DNA of 64,000 nucleotides from Rhodoferax sp. (GTDB taxonomy: Bacteria > Pseudomonadota > Gammaproteobacteria > Burkholderiales > Burkholderiaceae_C). The notes under the pieces are model-generated. The model was given only the letters and a program-made list of their open reading frames with translations. It was not told the origin of the DNA and did not search any database. Below, in pieces: positions 44,451 through 53,443 of the stretch (position 1 is its first letter; each line of letters opens with the position of its first letter). A program made the translations under genes and the position numbers. Location of the stretch: positions 62,001 through 126,000 of the forward strand of contig NZ_JAQTMS010000005.1 in assembly GCF_028714215.1 (NCBI RefSeq), read 5' to 3'.

Positions 44451-46441
44451 CCTTGATGGATTCCTTTGCGGCGGGAGGGATCAATTGCGCCCACATCATT
44501 GATGACGCATTCGACGATCTACCGGTAACGGCCCTCATTGAGGAAGAGGCGCAGGGGTTTCTTGAGGCCCTTGATGACACTGACTTTGATTCCATTGGCG
44601 ACGTCTTGGGAATACAGGTTCCGAGTGAAGATCAAGTACGGGCTGCCCTTCAAGAACTCTCCACCTATCAGACCCTCTTCAGGCAGCGTGAGAGACTCCC
44701 GCCAACCTGCGCGCCGTTGTTCGCCAACTTCATTACCTCACAGGAATCGAAACTTGCCCAAATTCAACCGTTGATCACGCTTCTTGAGGCACAGGGTGTG
44801 GCGTGTCACAAGTTTGGTGCAGCGTACGAGGTGGTCGGGAGTCCTGTTCCGCAACTATTCTTCGTCGATCTGCGTTTGCAAGAGAATACGGCGTTGGTCG
44901 GCCCGGAAGACGCGGTCAAGGTCTACCAGAAGTTGACCGCGGTGCACGCCGGCTGCAAACCGTTTGTCTTTCTGATGTCGTCACTCAGCACGCCTCTTGC
45001 CGCGCGACGAGAGGATTTCCGACGGACCGCGGATCTGTTTCAGTCTGAGTTCGAAGACATCGACAAGAAGATATTTGAAGACGAAACAGAGCTGGCGCGG
45101 GTGTTGGGTAGGTACGCAAAGGTGATGCCTCAGCTTGCTCAGATGCGCGGACATATGGAGGCGGTCCAAGGCGCGGTTGCAGTGGCAACGACGAATGTCA
45201 TGAGGGAACTGCGGGCACTTGACCTTGCAGATTATTTTGTGCTGTATCACAACACGACCTCTGTCGAAAAGATAGGACTAGGTGGCTATGTTGTCGAACT
45301 ACTGCTGGAGTTCCTGGCGCATGAGGTCGAAGGCACTGAACAGGTGTGGGAGCTTTCAAAAGCGCTAGACAATCTCGACATCAAGACGCTACCGCGATCC
45401 CGATTCGGGCTTTCCTTCGCCGCTGCGAACATTTATTCGGCGAGCATGCTCCACGCGAGAAAGAGGTTGTTCGCTGAGGAAGCCCTAGGAACTGGCCCAG
45501 CACAAGGCTATTTCTATCTTGGGGACATCTTCTTCGAAGCCAAGGAATTGAACGAAGCCCTACCCACACGGGCGCTTGCCGTAATTACGCCAGCTTGCGA
45601 CTTGGTTCGTCCGGACCGCCTCAAAGATCGCAGCGTGTTGTTGTGTGAAGGTTCGGTGCGAGCTGTGAACCCCGGAACGATTCCTTCGGGAACTGACTTT
45701 CTGCCGTCCGTCGTCATGCATCATCCAAAAGATGAGAAGAAGCAGCTGCTGATAGACTGGTCGAAAAAGAAAGTGCATGTCTGGGGTGACGAAGAGAGGG
45801 CCAAGTTCGCGGATCCCGAAAAATGTCACTACGTGAGGGTAAGTCGACTTCGCCCTTTATATGCCATCCAGCTCCAACATGCGGTAACTGCCGACTTGAG
45901 TCGGATCGGGACACAGCGTCCTCCGAGCCTGCTTATGCCGCACGGATTGCAATGTTTGATTTCTGATGGAGAGAAGTGGATTGAACTTGACACTGAGGAC
46001 GCAACCGATCCCACGGTTGCGGCTTTGTCAGATGGCGAGCGAGGCGACAAGAAGCACACGCTATTTGTCGTGGCCGATCCGGTCGTTCAACGGGTGTTGC
46101 GGAAGCTCAAGGTTTGGCTTGCAGCGAATCCTGGCGCCAAAAGCCACGCAGTTCTGACCAAGTTTCTGAACCATCCCGACATCGAGCAGACACTCATGTA
46201 TTTTGATCAGAGGGTGCCCCTGAAGCCTCCGAAGAGCGGAGTGCTTGACGTGTCGGCCTATCCGCTCAGCGCGAGCCAGGATTTTCCTGGAGATGAAGCA
46301 ATGGTTGTGGCGATCGTGCGCCCGCGCACCGCTTCACCGTATGTAGAGATCGCTGAAGGTCACCAAACTACCCAGCAGCAGCGTTCTCGAATCGTGCTCC
46401 GCTTGGTCGAAGTCAATCTCGGGAGCGGAGGAGAAACATGA
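44447..46441 (+). CDS. Divergent response-regulator receiver fused to an unknown domain
   Basis: A 664-residue soluble protein. The first 200 residues look like a stretched receiver fold: an acidic pair in AHIIDDAFDDLP (Asp19-Asp20), a strand ending LFFVDLRL with Asp141 where the phosphoacceptor would be, and VFLMSS (Ser178-Ser179) where the switch Thr/Ser lies. Between the acidic pair and Asp141 is a helical insertion of about 60 residues beyond the normal spacing. The C-terminal 450 residues are unknown to me; a segment VITPACDLVRPDR resembles TxxCD motifs of uncharacterised proteins. The gene is coupled by four-base overlaps both to the histidine-kinase-like gene before it and to the P-loop ATPase after it. 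This suggests a kinase-receiver pair inside the defence operon. Confidence 0.7.
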   Translation: MTLMDSFAAGGINCAHIIDDAFDDLPVTALIEEEAQGFLEALDDTDFDSIGDVLGIQVPSEDQVRAALQELSTYQTLFRQRERLPPTCAPLFANFITSQESKLAQIQPLITLLEAQGVACHKFGAAYEVVGSPVPQLFFVDLRLQENTALVGPEDAVKVYQKLTAVHAGCKPFVFLMSSLSTPLAARREDFRRTADLFQSEFEDIDKKIFEDETELARVLGRYAKVMPQLAQMRGHMEAVQGAVAVATTNVMRELRALDLADYFVLYHNTTSVEKIGLGGYVVELLLEFLAHEVEGTEQVWELSKALDNLDIKTLPRSRFGLSFAAANIYSASMLHARKRLFAEEALGTGPAQGYFYLGDIFFEAKELNEALPTRALAVITPACDLVRPDRLKDRSVLLCEGSVRAVNPGTIPSGTDFLPSVVMHHPKDEKKQLLIDWSKKKVHVWGDEERAKFADPEKCHYVRVSRLRPLYAIQLQHAVTADLSRIGTQRPPSLLMPHGLQCLISDGEKWIELDTEDATDPTVAALSDGERGDKKHTLFVVADPVVQRVLRKLKVWLAANPGAKSHAVLTKFLNHPDIEQTLMYFDQRVPLKPPKSGVLDVSAYPLSASQDFPGDEAMVVAIVRPRTASPYVEIAEGHQTTQQQRSRIVLRLVEVNLGSGGET

Positions 46442-47940
46442 CCGACGAGGGAGAGCGCTGGATAAGGTTTCTGCGGAAGTACGGGCCACTCCCGCGAAAC
46501 GAGAACATGTACGACGAGCACATTCGGCGGTCGGCGCGTCGGCTCGGGGTGCTCCCGATTACATTCAAGCATCCGCTGGAAGAGAGCGTGCTTTCCGTCT
46601 TCAACGGGACGTCGGCCCCCAAGCCCGTCATCCTCACGGGAACAGCTGGAGACGGCAAGAGCCACCTCTGTGGGAAAATCTGGCAACGCCTCGGCGGAGA
46701 TGCGTCGGCGTGGGCATCAGACGATATATATTTTCGGCTAGAAACTGCGATCGGCGAGCGTTCCTTCACGTTGCACGTGATCCGCGATCTGACTGCGCTG
46801 CCCGATCAAGACGAGCAGGGGCGATATGTCAGCAAGGCAGCTTTACTTCAGCAGCTGAGCGAAACGGTCTTTGACCCGTCGTCAGACACACTATTCCTCT
46901 TAGCAGCCAATGACGGGCAGTTGATCGAGACTTGGCGGAAGCTGGGGCCGACCGGCAACGCACTGCGGGCACGCGAGCTCTTTGAGGCCCGACTGATGGG
47001 TGATGCCGACCCAGAGCCGACCGCTCACCTCCACCTTTTCAATCTGAGCGTCATCTCAAGTGCGACTATTCTTGAGCTCGCCTTGGATTCGCTTCTGGCC
47101 CATCCGGGGTGGCCGGCGTGTATTTCTGAAGCCAAAGTTGATGGATTCTTTGGCTCACTTTGTCCTATTCGCCACAACTACGAATTGCTTCAAACGCCTC
47201 TCGTCAAATCGCGATTGGCGGCACTGTTTCGGCTTTGCGACTTCAATGAACTGCATACGCCCATCCGACGGGTGCTGATGTTGCTTGCCAACGGACTCCT
47301 GGGGCATCCGCTCGCGAAGGATCGACTGCTGGTGCCCAGCGACGTATCGCGCATCATCACGAATGGGACAAGTTATCAGGCCAGCCTGTACAGCAATCTG
47401 TTTGGAGCCAATTTGGGCGGCACCAAGCGCGAGTCGCTGGAGATCTTCGAGTACCTCGGACGATTCGGTATCGGCCAGGAAACCACGAATCGTGTCGACA
47501 ACATCCTGATTTTTGGCGCTGAGGATGACAACCTCATGCCGTACTACGACGTGCTCATCAGCGCTGACAAGTTCTATGGCGGAACTGATCGCTACGGCGC
47601 CGCCCGGCGTGCCTATGTCGAAACACCCGAGGCCACAGTGGGGGATCGCCATGTGTTCCTGGAAATGCTGATTGAACAACGTCGTGGACTATTCTTCAAG
47701 ATTCCGGAGGCTTGGGCTGATGAGCTAAGACTTTGGAGTCTCACTGTGTTCGCAGGCGCAGGCGGGTATCTGGCTGATATTGCGAGGCCCTTATTTGCGG
47801 GCGAGCGCGTGCCCCGTCATGTCGTTGCCAGTCTGGTCAATGGGCTCAACAGAATCTTCACGGGCGTTCTCGTGTCGTCCGATCGCGAACTGCTACTGGC
47901 AAATTTCTCAATGAACATTTGGGCAACAGCAGACGGTTGA
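46438..47940 (+). CDS. P-loop ATPase closing the phosphorothioation-type operon
   Basis: A 500-residue soluble protein with Walker A GTAGDGKS at residues 68-75, preceded by KPVILT. A candidate Walker B-like strand (TLFLLAANDGQ) lies near residue 155, so it is probably an AAA/STAND-type ATPase. The C-terminal half is not recognised. The ATG at 46438 overlaps the receiver protein's stop (ATGA). As last gene of the operon it could be the effector or the DNA-translocating partner of the two preceding proteins, the H position of an SspFGH-like arm. No nuclease motif is visible to me. A Rho-independent terminator after it is not obvious. Confidence 0.72.
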   Translation: MTDEGERWIRFLRKYGPLPRNENMYDEHIRRSARRLGVLPITFKHPLEESVLSVFNGTSAPKPVILTGTAGDGKSHLCGKIWQRLGGDASAWASDDIYFRLETAIGERSFTLHVIRDLTALPDQDEQGRYVSKAALLQQLSETVFDPSSDTLFLLAANDGQLIETWRKLGPTGNALRARELFEARLMGDADPEPTAHLHLFNLSVISSATILELALDSLLAHPGWPACISEAKVDGFFGSLCPIRHNYELLQTPLVKSRLAALFRLCDFNELHTPIRRVLMLLANGLLGHPLAKDRLLVPSDVSRIITNGTSYQASLYSNLFGANLGGTKRESLEIFEYLGRFGIGQETTNRVDNILIFGAEDDNLMPYYDVLISADKFYGGTDRYGAARRAYVETPEATVGDRHVFLEMLIEQRRGLFFKIPEAWADELRLWSLTVFAGAGGYLADIARPLFAGERVPRHVVASLVNGLNRIFTGVLVSSDRELLLANFSMNIWATADG

Positions 47941-47983
47941 AACTCCAAATCTGGCGGGTACCCTGAGTTCTCAAGAGGTCCTT

Positions 47984-48286
47984 ATGCGTAAAACCATTTT
48001 TGTATTCTTCATCCTGCTTGGAGCGGCAGTCGGCGCATTTACCGCGCTCAATGAGGGCATTGGTCTCAAACTCCTTTCTGGCGGCATCGGGTCCCTGGTG
48101 GGTGCCATCGTTGGCGGGGCCATCGCGGGAATCGGTCGAAGGCATTCTCGGCACCCGGCTCACTTCGACAGCGACGGGTTGCTGGACGAACAAGCCAACA
48201 ACTACTGGCTGGATCGAGGGCGGCTGACCGCAGCGCCAGGCTTGCCTCAGGCTGATGACCTTGACCCATTCAGCCACGAGCCGTGA
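47984..48286 (+). CDS. Small Gly-rich membrane protein at the convergence with traG
   Basis: A 100-residue protein. An N-terminal hydrophobic segment (KTIFVFFILLGAAVGAF) and a glycine-rich second segment (GGIGSLVGAIVGGAIAGIG) are followed by a polar tail of about 50 residues. AGAGGTCCTT-type purine-rich sequence precedes the ATG. It lies 43 bases after the defence operon and its stop abuts the traG stop, so it is convergent with the transfer operon. Function unknown. The two Gly-zipper-like helices could form a small membrane pore or an anchor; it may belong to the conjugation region or be a membrane effector of the defence operon. Confidence 0.65.
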   Translation: MRKTIFVFFILLGAAVGAFTALNEGIGLKLLSGGIGSLVGAIVGGAIAGIGRRHSRHPAHFDSDGLLDEQANNYWLDRGRLTAAPGLPQADDLDPFSHEP

Positions 48287-51064
48287 CTACCTTTCACGCT
48301 TGAGCAGGTTCTTCGCCGCCTCCTTGGCCGCGTCCAGCGTCACGTCGGCATCACCAGCTAACTGCTTTTCAGTCTGCACGAACAGCGATTTTCGGGACTT
48401 GAGTGTGCCGTCGGGAGTTTCGACGATCTCGGCCTTCGCATCAAATTTGTTGACTGCGGTTGCCGCCTGCCCATGAAGATGATCGTGAGCCTGCTGAACT
48501 TCCGCCCTGACCGGCGATGGCTGTGTCTTATGCGGCTTGCCCGTCGTGTTGCTGGTCTTCGGTCCGGCCACTTGCAATTCGTTGCCCTGTCTGGCGCTGT
48601 CTACAACGCGTTCAAAGACGCTTTCAGAGCGTTCTTGATCGTACGCGTCACGGATGGCTCCGAACGAGGAAGGCAAGGCAGTCCCATCCGACAACACGCG
48701 CGTGGGACGAAGCCCCTGCCGCGCCAATTCCGATTCCATCATCGTGTGCGCCGCCGCACTGGTACCGCCATACTGCTCTGCGTAGCGCATGAACATGTCC
48801 AGGTTGTGCGGGTCCTGGGCGATGTCGATGGACAAGGTCTCTCCACGCTCGTGCGCCGCGCTCATGCGTTCGGTCAGCCCTTGGTGCTGGGCAAACACTG
48901 CTTCAGCGCGTTCCGCCTGGGCGGTCGCGGTGGCCAGGCGTGACGATATGTCGCGTCCCTCCTTGCTGTCGGAGGCGATCACGTTCATTACACTGCTGTC
49001 CCGAGAGACCCGGTCGCCGAACTGCTTGAACGCTGCAAGCTGCTCGGTGGTCATGGTGTTGAGAACCCTCTGTTCGTCACTCAGGATGCCCGACTGGTAG
49101 TTCTTCCCGGCGCTGCCCTGGATTTTCGCGCTGGCGGCGGGTGTTGAGAGGCCCAGGGAGCCACTGGCACCGAAGGCGATGTGGGCGACCTGGGATTGCG
49201 ACAGTCCTGTGCGCTGCGACACGCTCTGGGCAATCTGATCCAGGTTGTTGAGGCTTTCGCCCAGTTGCTCAAAACTGCTGGATGCCGTGCCCGTGCTGTT
49301 GCGCGTTGAGCGCAGCTTGCTGACACCGCGCGTGAAGGCTTCCGTGAGCGTGGCAGAGCGCTGTTGCCCAGCCGAAACCGCATCGCTGCGCGCCATTTCC
49401 GCCTGGTGGCTGGCTTCGGTCACATCCTGTTCCGACACCCGCATCGACACCACGCGCGACGCAAACCCCTGGTTGCGCAACAGGCTGGCCGCCGCGCGCC
49501 CCGTCAGGGCATTGGAGGATAAGGTGTTCCCGGTCAAGTCATTCTGTAGGCTCCCCATGAAAGCCGAGGTGCGGTTCGGTGCCAATTGCATCTGGTCCAT
49601 GCCCACATTGCCCAGGCTCACGTTGCCAGCGGCCGCACTGCTGGTCGCGCCGGACAGCGTACCTTGCAGACCAGACAGACCACCCGCAAGTGCCGTGCCC
49701 ATGTTCTGCATCCCTTTGAGTGCTGCCCAGGCGATGAAGGGCACGCTGATGGCCAGGTAGCCCACGACCGCTTCTCCCGAAATCGCGCGCGAATAGATGG
49801 TCGAAGCCGTCTGGAGCGCCAGCGCCTTGGCCCCTGTCCCCAGATCGGCTGCCGCTGCCAGGTCATAGGCCGCGTAAATCGATGCCATGTAGTTCAGGAT
49901 GGCGTACAGCGGCGGCCAGAGTTGGATCCAGATCAGGATGGCGGCGTAGCCCTTGAACGCCAGCATGGTCTCCCGGCCGCTGGTGAGCAGGAGCAGCAGC
50001 ACGAACAAGGGAAAGAGGGCGTAGGTCACGGCTTCGATCACATTGCGGAATACCGGCAGCGCCTGCTCAGCCACCTTACCGTAATTGAGCCAGGATGCAT
50101 TCTGCTGAGCGACCGCTTGGGCTCGGCCCACCGCCAGTACCATGGCCGCCGGATCGTTGACCTTCTGGCCGACGATCTTCCCGGTGTCTTCGATGGCGTT
50201 GAGCACCGCGTTCTGCCGGATGATGTCAGCCGCTGTGGCGGCAGCGTTGGCAATGCTGTTCTTGAGGTAGGCCTGCTGGACTTGGCCCGAGATGGCCGCA
50301 GCGGCCGCAGCCCCAGGCAGCGTCGGATTAAGTTGAAATGCCAGTCGCCCCTGAATCCGCGTGATCTGCGCGGGCAGGCGACCATTGAGGTTCAAATAGA
50401 CGGTCGGGCAGGTATCGATGCTGATGCCGCCGGCACCCGTCACCGTGCTGAAACGCGCCGGATTGGGCGAAGCCATCAGCGGCCAGACATCGCCGGAACT
50501 GGAGAACGTCGCTGGATCCAGCGTGCCATCGACCAGATCGTAGGTCGTGCAGTTGTGAATGAAGTTGATTAGGTCGGTCCTGAATCCTGGATCCTGAAAC
50601 ACCACATTGCCGGTTTCGCGGATCAGCCGGTTGCCGAACATAAGACCGTTCTGTTGGTAGCTCAGCTCCGCGGGAAGAGCGCCAGGCCCTGGAATCACCT
50701 GGAAGGCGGTTTCAAACAGACCGGTCAAGGTATGGCCGATGGTGCTGGTGATGCTTCCCAGCGCTGCCACGCCAAAAGGTACGTTGTCCACAACCTTGAC
50801 CGCCGATCCGCCGGTCTTATCGACGATGCCGACCGTTACCTTGGGCACGATCAGCACAGAAAACACCAGCACCACCGAGCCCAGCCACTTCCAGCCCTGC
50901 AGCTTCTCGGGTGCGAAGGCATAGGCGATCAGGGCGGAAACGAAGCCGCAGAAGGCCACCGCCGCCACGGCAGACAGGTAGTCGTTGGATGCATGGATGG
51001 CGGCTGCGGCGTTGAAGACACCGAACAGGCTGTCCGAGTTCTGGTAGGCATAGATTTCCCACAT
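48287..51064 (-). CDS. traG: Conjugative transfer protein TraG (F-type)
   Basis: A 925-residue inner-membrane protein. The N-terminal half has several membrane segments (around residues 30-90 and 340-450) and belongs to the TraG N-terminal family, beginning MWEIYAYQNSDSLFGVFNAAAA. The C-terminal half is a long soluble helical region rich in Gln/Ser/Ala. In F-type systems TraG is needed for pilus assembly and for mating-pair stabilisation through TraN, and it can be the target of entry exclusion. It is the last gene of the transfer operon, 20 bases after traH. The start at 51064 fits the family. Confidence 0.9.
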   Translation of the reverse strand: MWEIYAYQNSDSLFGVFNAAAAIHASNDYLSAVAAVAFCGFVSALIAYAFAPEKLQGWKWLGSVVLVFSVLIVPKVTVGIVDKTGGSAVKVVDNVPFGVAALGSITSTIGHTLTGLFETAFQVIPGPGALPAELSYQQNGLMFGNRLIRETGNVVFQDPGFRTDLINFIHNCTTYDLVDGTLDPATFSSSGDVWPLMASPNPARFSTVTGAGGISIDTCPTVYLNLNGRLPAQITRIQGRLAFQLNPTLPGAAAAAAISGQVQQAYLKNSIANAAATAADIIRQNAVLNAIEDTGKIVGQKVNDPAAMVLAVGRAQAVAQQNASWLNYGKVAEQALPVFRNVIEAVTYALFPLFVLLLLLTSGRETMLAFKGYAAILIWIQLWPPLYAILNYMASIYAAYDLAAAADLGTGAKALALQTASTIYSRAISGEAVVGYLAISVPFIAWAALKGMQNMGTALAGGLSGLQGTLSGATSSAAAGNVSLGNVGMDQMQLAPNRTSAFMGSLQNDLTGNTLSSNALTGRAAASLLRNQGFASRVVSMRVSEQDVTEASHQAEMARSDAVSAGQQRSATLTEAFTRGVSKLRSTRNSTGTASSSFEQLGESLNNLDQIAQSVSQRTGLSQSQVAHIAFGASGSLGLSTPAASAKIQGSAGKNYQSGILSDEQRVLNTMTTEQLAAFKQFGDRVSRDSSVMNVIASDSKEGRDISSRLATATAQAERAEAVFAQHQGLTERMSAAHERGETLSIDIAQDPHNLDMFMRYAEQYGGTSAAAHTMMESELARQGLRPTRVLSDGTALPSSFGAIRDAYDQERSESVFERVVDSARQGNELQVAGPKTSNTTGKPHKTQPSPVRAEVQQAHDHLHGQAATAVNKFDAKAEIVETPDGTLKSRKSLFVQTEKQLAGDADVTLDAAKEAAKNLLKRER

Positions 51065-51084
51065 GGTGCTTCACCTGACTTGCG

Positions 51085-52536
51085 TTAGCGGGAGAGGTAG
51101 GCCGCCTGCTGGCCCAGCATGTCGATCACGTGCTGGGGCATGCTGGAGCGCAACTGGCGCTCCAACTGCTCCAGATGACTGGAGACCGCCCGAAACGACC
51201 CCACCTTCTGGTAAAGCAGGTTTTTCTCCTGTGACAGCTGTAGCAACATGGCCTGGGCGCGCTGGCGGATATGGTTGGCCTGCTCACGCTGGGTCTGTTG
51301 CAGGGTGTAGTCCTTGTCGAGCGCGGCCATGCCCAGCCGAAGATTGCGCTCCAGGAACACGTAGGCGTAGTCGGCGGCGATCACGTCCCGGTACTGACCG
51401 ATCAGGCTGTCCGAAAGACCGGAACCGGGGATTGTTGCGCCGATGGACAACATCTTGTAGACCGGCTCGGTGGTCTGGTTGACGAAGCCGACCTCGGGCG
51501 AGTTGTTGGGAATGGCGGTGCGGGTGGCAATCTTGTCGGCAATCGACCGCATCATGGTCTCGACCTTGGCCGTGAACGGGGTGTGGGTGTAACCCGTGTT
51601 CAGGGTCACGGCGTCGCAATTGGTGTAGTCATTGCAACGCAGCAGGTGTTGCACAACGTCAGTGCCGGTGCTGGCGGCTTGCCCATAGAGCAACTGGCTG
51701 ATCGAAGTGAGGGTAGGCGCGATCGGCTCCGGGTCGCGGTTGGCGTCTTCAGGGTAGAAGACCACAGTCCCGACCAGGCTCATGATCAGTTCGCGCTCCT
51801 GATCGTCCAGGTAGGCACCGGTGTACTGCAGCGCCTTCCAGGTCAGGTTGCCGACAAAGGGGGCTTTGTTGCGGATATTGGCGTCACCGGAAGACCGGGC
51901 GGAGGCCAGAATGCTGCTGCGGTCCGTCGCACAGCGCCGACGCGCCGAATCCCGGTCACTCTCCAGGCCCATCTCGATGGCCAGATCAGCACAGGTTTCC
52001 TGCGAACTGTAGCCGGTTGCTTCGGCTGCGGTGCTGACGATGGCTTTGGCGGTTTCGCAGGAATTGATGCGCGCGTTGTTGATCCAGGTCTCCAGGCCCT
52101 TGGCCCATTTCGTTAACCCGCCCAGCAGCGGCGACACAGCTTCCAGTGCCAACTGGAAAGCGATGCCCGGCAATGCTGCCGTGATGTTCTTGAGCATGTT
52201 CTTGAACTCGGTGGCAGAGATGTGGCTGAAGCTACCGCCAAACACGTCGATGCCGCCGCAGCCGGCCTTGGCGCTCGGGAACTGGATGGCAGCCAGTTGA
52301 TAAACCTTGTTGGGCGAACGCATCATCAGGTTGCCGCCGGTGTAGGTGTTGAAGGTCTGACCCCGGAAAGCACCCGGCGCGGTGTAGTTGCCGATGGCCC
52401 CGAGGTTGTTGAACATGGTGTTCACTTCGGCGTTGAGATCGCCCGCCAGCAGCGGATGTGGGGTGATCGCTATCACGGTCGCCATGACGACGGTGATGGC
52501 AGAGGCCGCAGTTCTCTGGAACAGGGTACGGGTCAT
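51085..52536 (-). CDS. traH: Conjugative pilus assembly protein TraH
   Basis: A 483-residue exported protein with a signal peptide ending near residue 31 (ITPHPLLAGD). The body matches F-type TraH: GNYTAPGAFRGQTFNTYTGG, and a conserved GCGGIDVFGGSFSHIS stretch, with a C-terminal coiled coil. TraH works with TraF, TraW, TraU and TrbC in pilus extension and retraction on the periplasmic/outer-membrane side. It is followed closely by traG and preceded by traF with nine bases between. Confidence 0.92.
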   Translation of the reverse strand: MTRTLFQRTAASAITVVMATVIAITPHPLLAGDLNAEVNTMFNNLGAIGNYTAPGAFRGQTFNTYTGGNLMMRSPNKVYQLAAIQFPSAKAGCGGIDVFGGSFSHISATEFKNMLKNITAALPGIAFQLALEAVSPLLGGLTKWAKGLETWINNARINSCETAKAIVSTAAEATGYSSQETCADLAIEMGLESDRDSARRRCATDRSSILASARSSGDANIRNKAPFVGNLTWKALQYTGAYLDDQERELIMSLVGTVVFYPEDANRDPEPIAPTLTSISQLLYGQAASTGTDVVQHLLRCNDYTNCDAVTLNTGYTHTPFTAKVETMMRSIADKIATRTAIPNNSPEVGFVNQTTEPVYKMLSIGATIPGSGLSDSLIGQYRDVIAADYAYVFLERNLRLGMAALDKDYTLQQTQREQANHIRQRAQAMLLQLSQEKNLLYQKVGSFRAVSSHLEQLERQLRSSMPQHVIDMLGQQAAYLSR

Positions 52537-52545
52537 GAAGGACTC

Positions 52546-53433
52546 CTACGGTAAAACAAACTGACGGCCAATCTGGCTGGAGGCACCGGGCAGCATGGCG
52601 TCGGCCTGCGGGGTCGAAACGAGTGCAATGCGCTCCAGCAACTGCGCTTCGGACAGCACGCCAAAGCCAATCGGTGTGATCTTTCCGGTGAAGGGTTGGG
52701 CCAGGAACACGGCGGGGACCTGGGTCACCTTCAGGGTGGTGGCGATGCCGTTGTCGGCGCGTGCATCCGGAAACCCCGGTATGGGTCCGCCATCCACGCC
52801 AATGGCCACGACCTTGATGCCGTGACGCACCTGGAAGGCTTCCAGCGTGGGCGCAAAGGCATGGCAGTACGGACAGTCGGCGCGGTAGAAGAAAAACAGC
52901 ACATGGTCCCGGCCCAAGTCGGCGATGGAACGGGAGCGTTCTGTGAGCTGTTGTTTCTCAAACACCTCCAAGGCTTTTGCGCCCACCGGCCTGCCCTGCA
53001 GCGTTGGGTCAAGTTCCGGTGTGGCCCAGGCCACGCGCTGCGCCACGTCCGCAAAATACGAGGCCCGCTCAACCACCTGGGATTCGAGCTCCATGTAGCG
53101 GCGCACATTGGCTTCGGTCGGCTGCATGATGGCGATGTTGCGGGTCTCCTCTACGGTCTTTTGCAGGCGCTCGAAGGCTGCCAGTTCGGGTGCCTTGAGG
53201 GGTTGGACAGGCATCGGTACCGCAGGCGAAACGGTTTTTGGGGGGACTGCAGGCTTGCCCTCGCCGCCGTCAGGCTCCGGGTCTTCGTAGAAGTGCCAGC
53301 CGCGCCAGGTGTCCGACCAGTAACGACTGGGAGCTTCCTGGGCGCTGGCGGTCAAGGCGCCGACTGTCAAAGAGAGCGCGCAAAAAACCGTGACCACCTG
53401 GGTGATGGCGGAGTAGGAAGTCGGGTTGTTCAT
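52546..53433 (-). CDS. traF: Conjugative pilus assembly protein TraF with thioredoxin CPYC motif
   Basis: A 295-residue periplasmic protein. A signal peptide ends near residue 31, and a linker and a C-terminal thioredoxin-like domain follow with an active-site motif Cys187-Pro-Tyr-Cys190 in FFYRADCPYCHAF and a cis-Pro loop (TQVPAVFLA). TraF of the F plasmid itself lacks this CxxC pair, whereas relatives keep it, so this one is probably redox active. With DsbC at the head of the operon and Cys-rich TraN, TraU and TraH as substrates, disulfide handling seems to be built into this transfer system. Confidence 0.9.
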   Translation of the reverse strand: MNNPTSYSAITQVVTVFCALSLTVGALTASAQEAPSRYWSDTWRGWHFYEDPEPDGGEGKPAVPPKTVSPAVPMPVQPLKAPELAAFERLQKTVEETRNIAIMQPTEANVRRYMELESQVVERASYFADVAQRVAWATPELDPTLQGRPVGAKALEVFEKQQLTERSRSIADLGRDHVLFFFYRADCPYCHAFAPTLEAFQVRHGIKVVAIGVDGGPIPGFPDARADNGIATTLKVTQVPAVFLAQPFTGKITPIGFGVLSEAQLLERIALVSTPQADAMLPGASSQIGRQFVLP

Positions 53434-53443
53434 GGCGACTCAT

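Noticed and set aside
36893-47940. BREX, DISARM or Dnd as the identity of the defence operon
   Set aside because: There is no PglX-like or other DNA methylase, no PglZ, no phospholipase-D DISARM gene, and no DndB/DndD/DndE. DUF4007 with a PP-loop enzyme fits SspBCD best.
36893-48286. SspE-type restriction gene (DUF262/HNH)
   Set aside because: I looked for a DGQQR-like NTPase motif and an HNH C-terminus in all products of the cargo region and found none.
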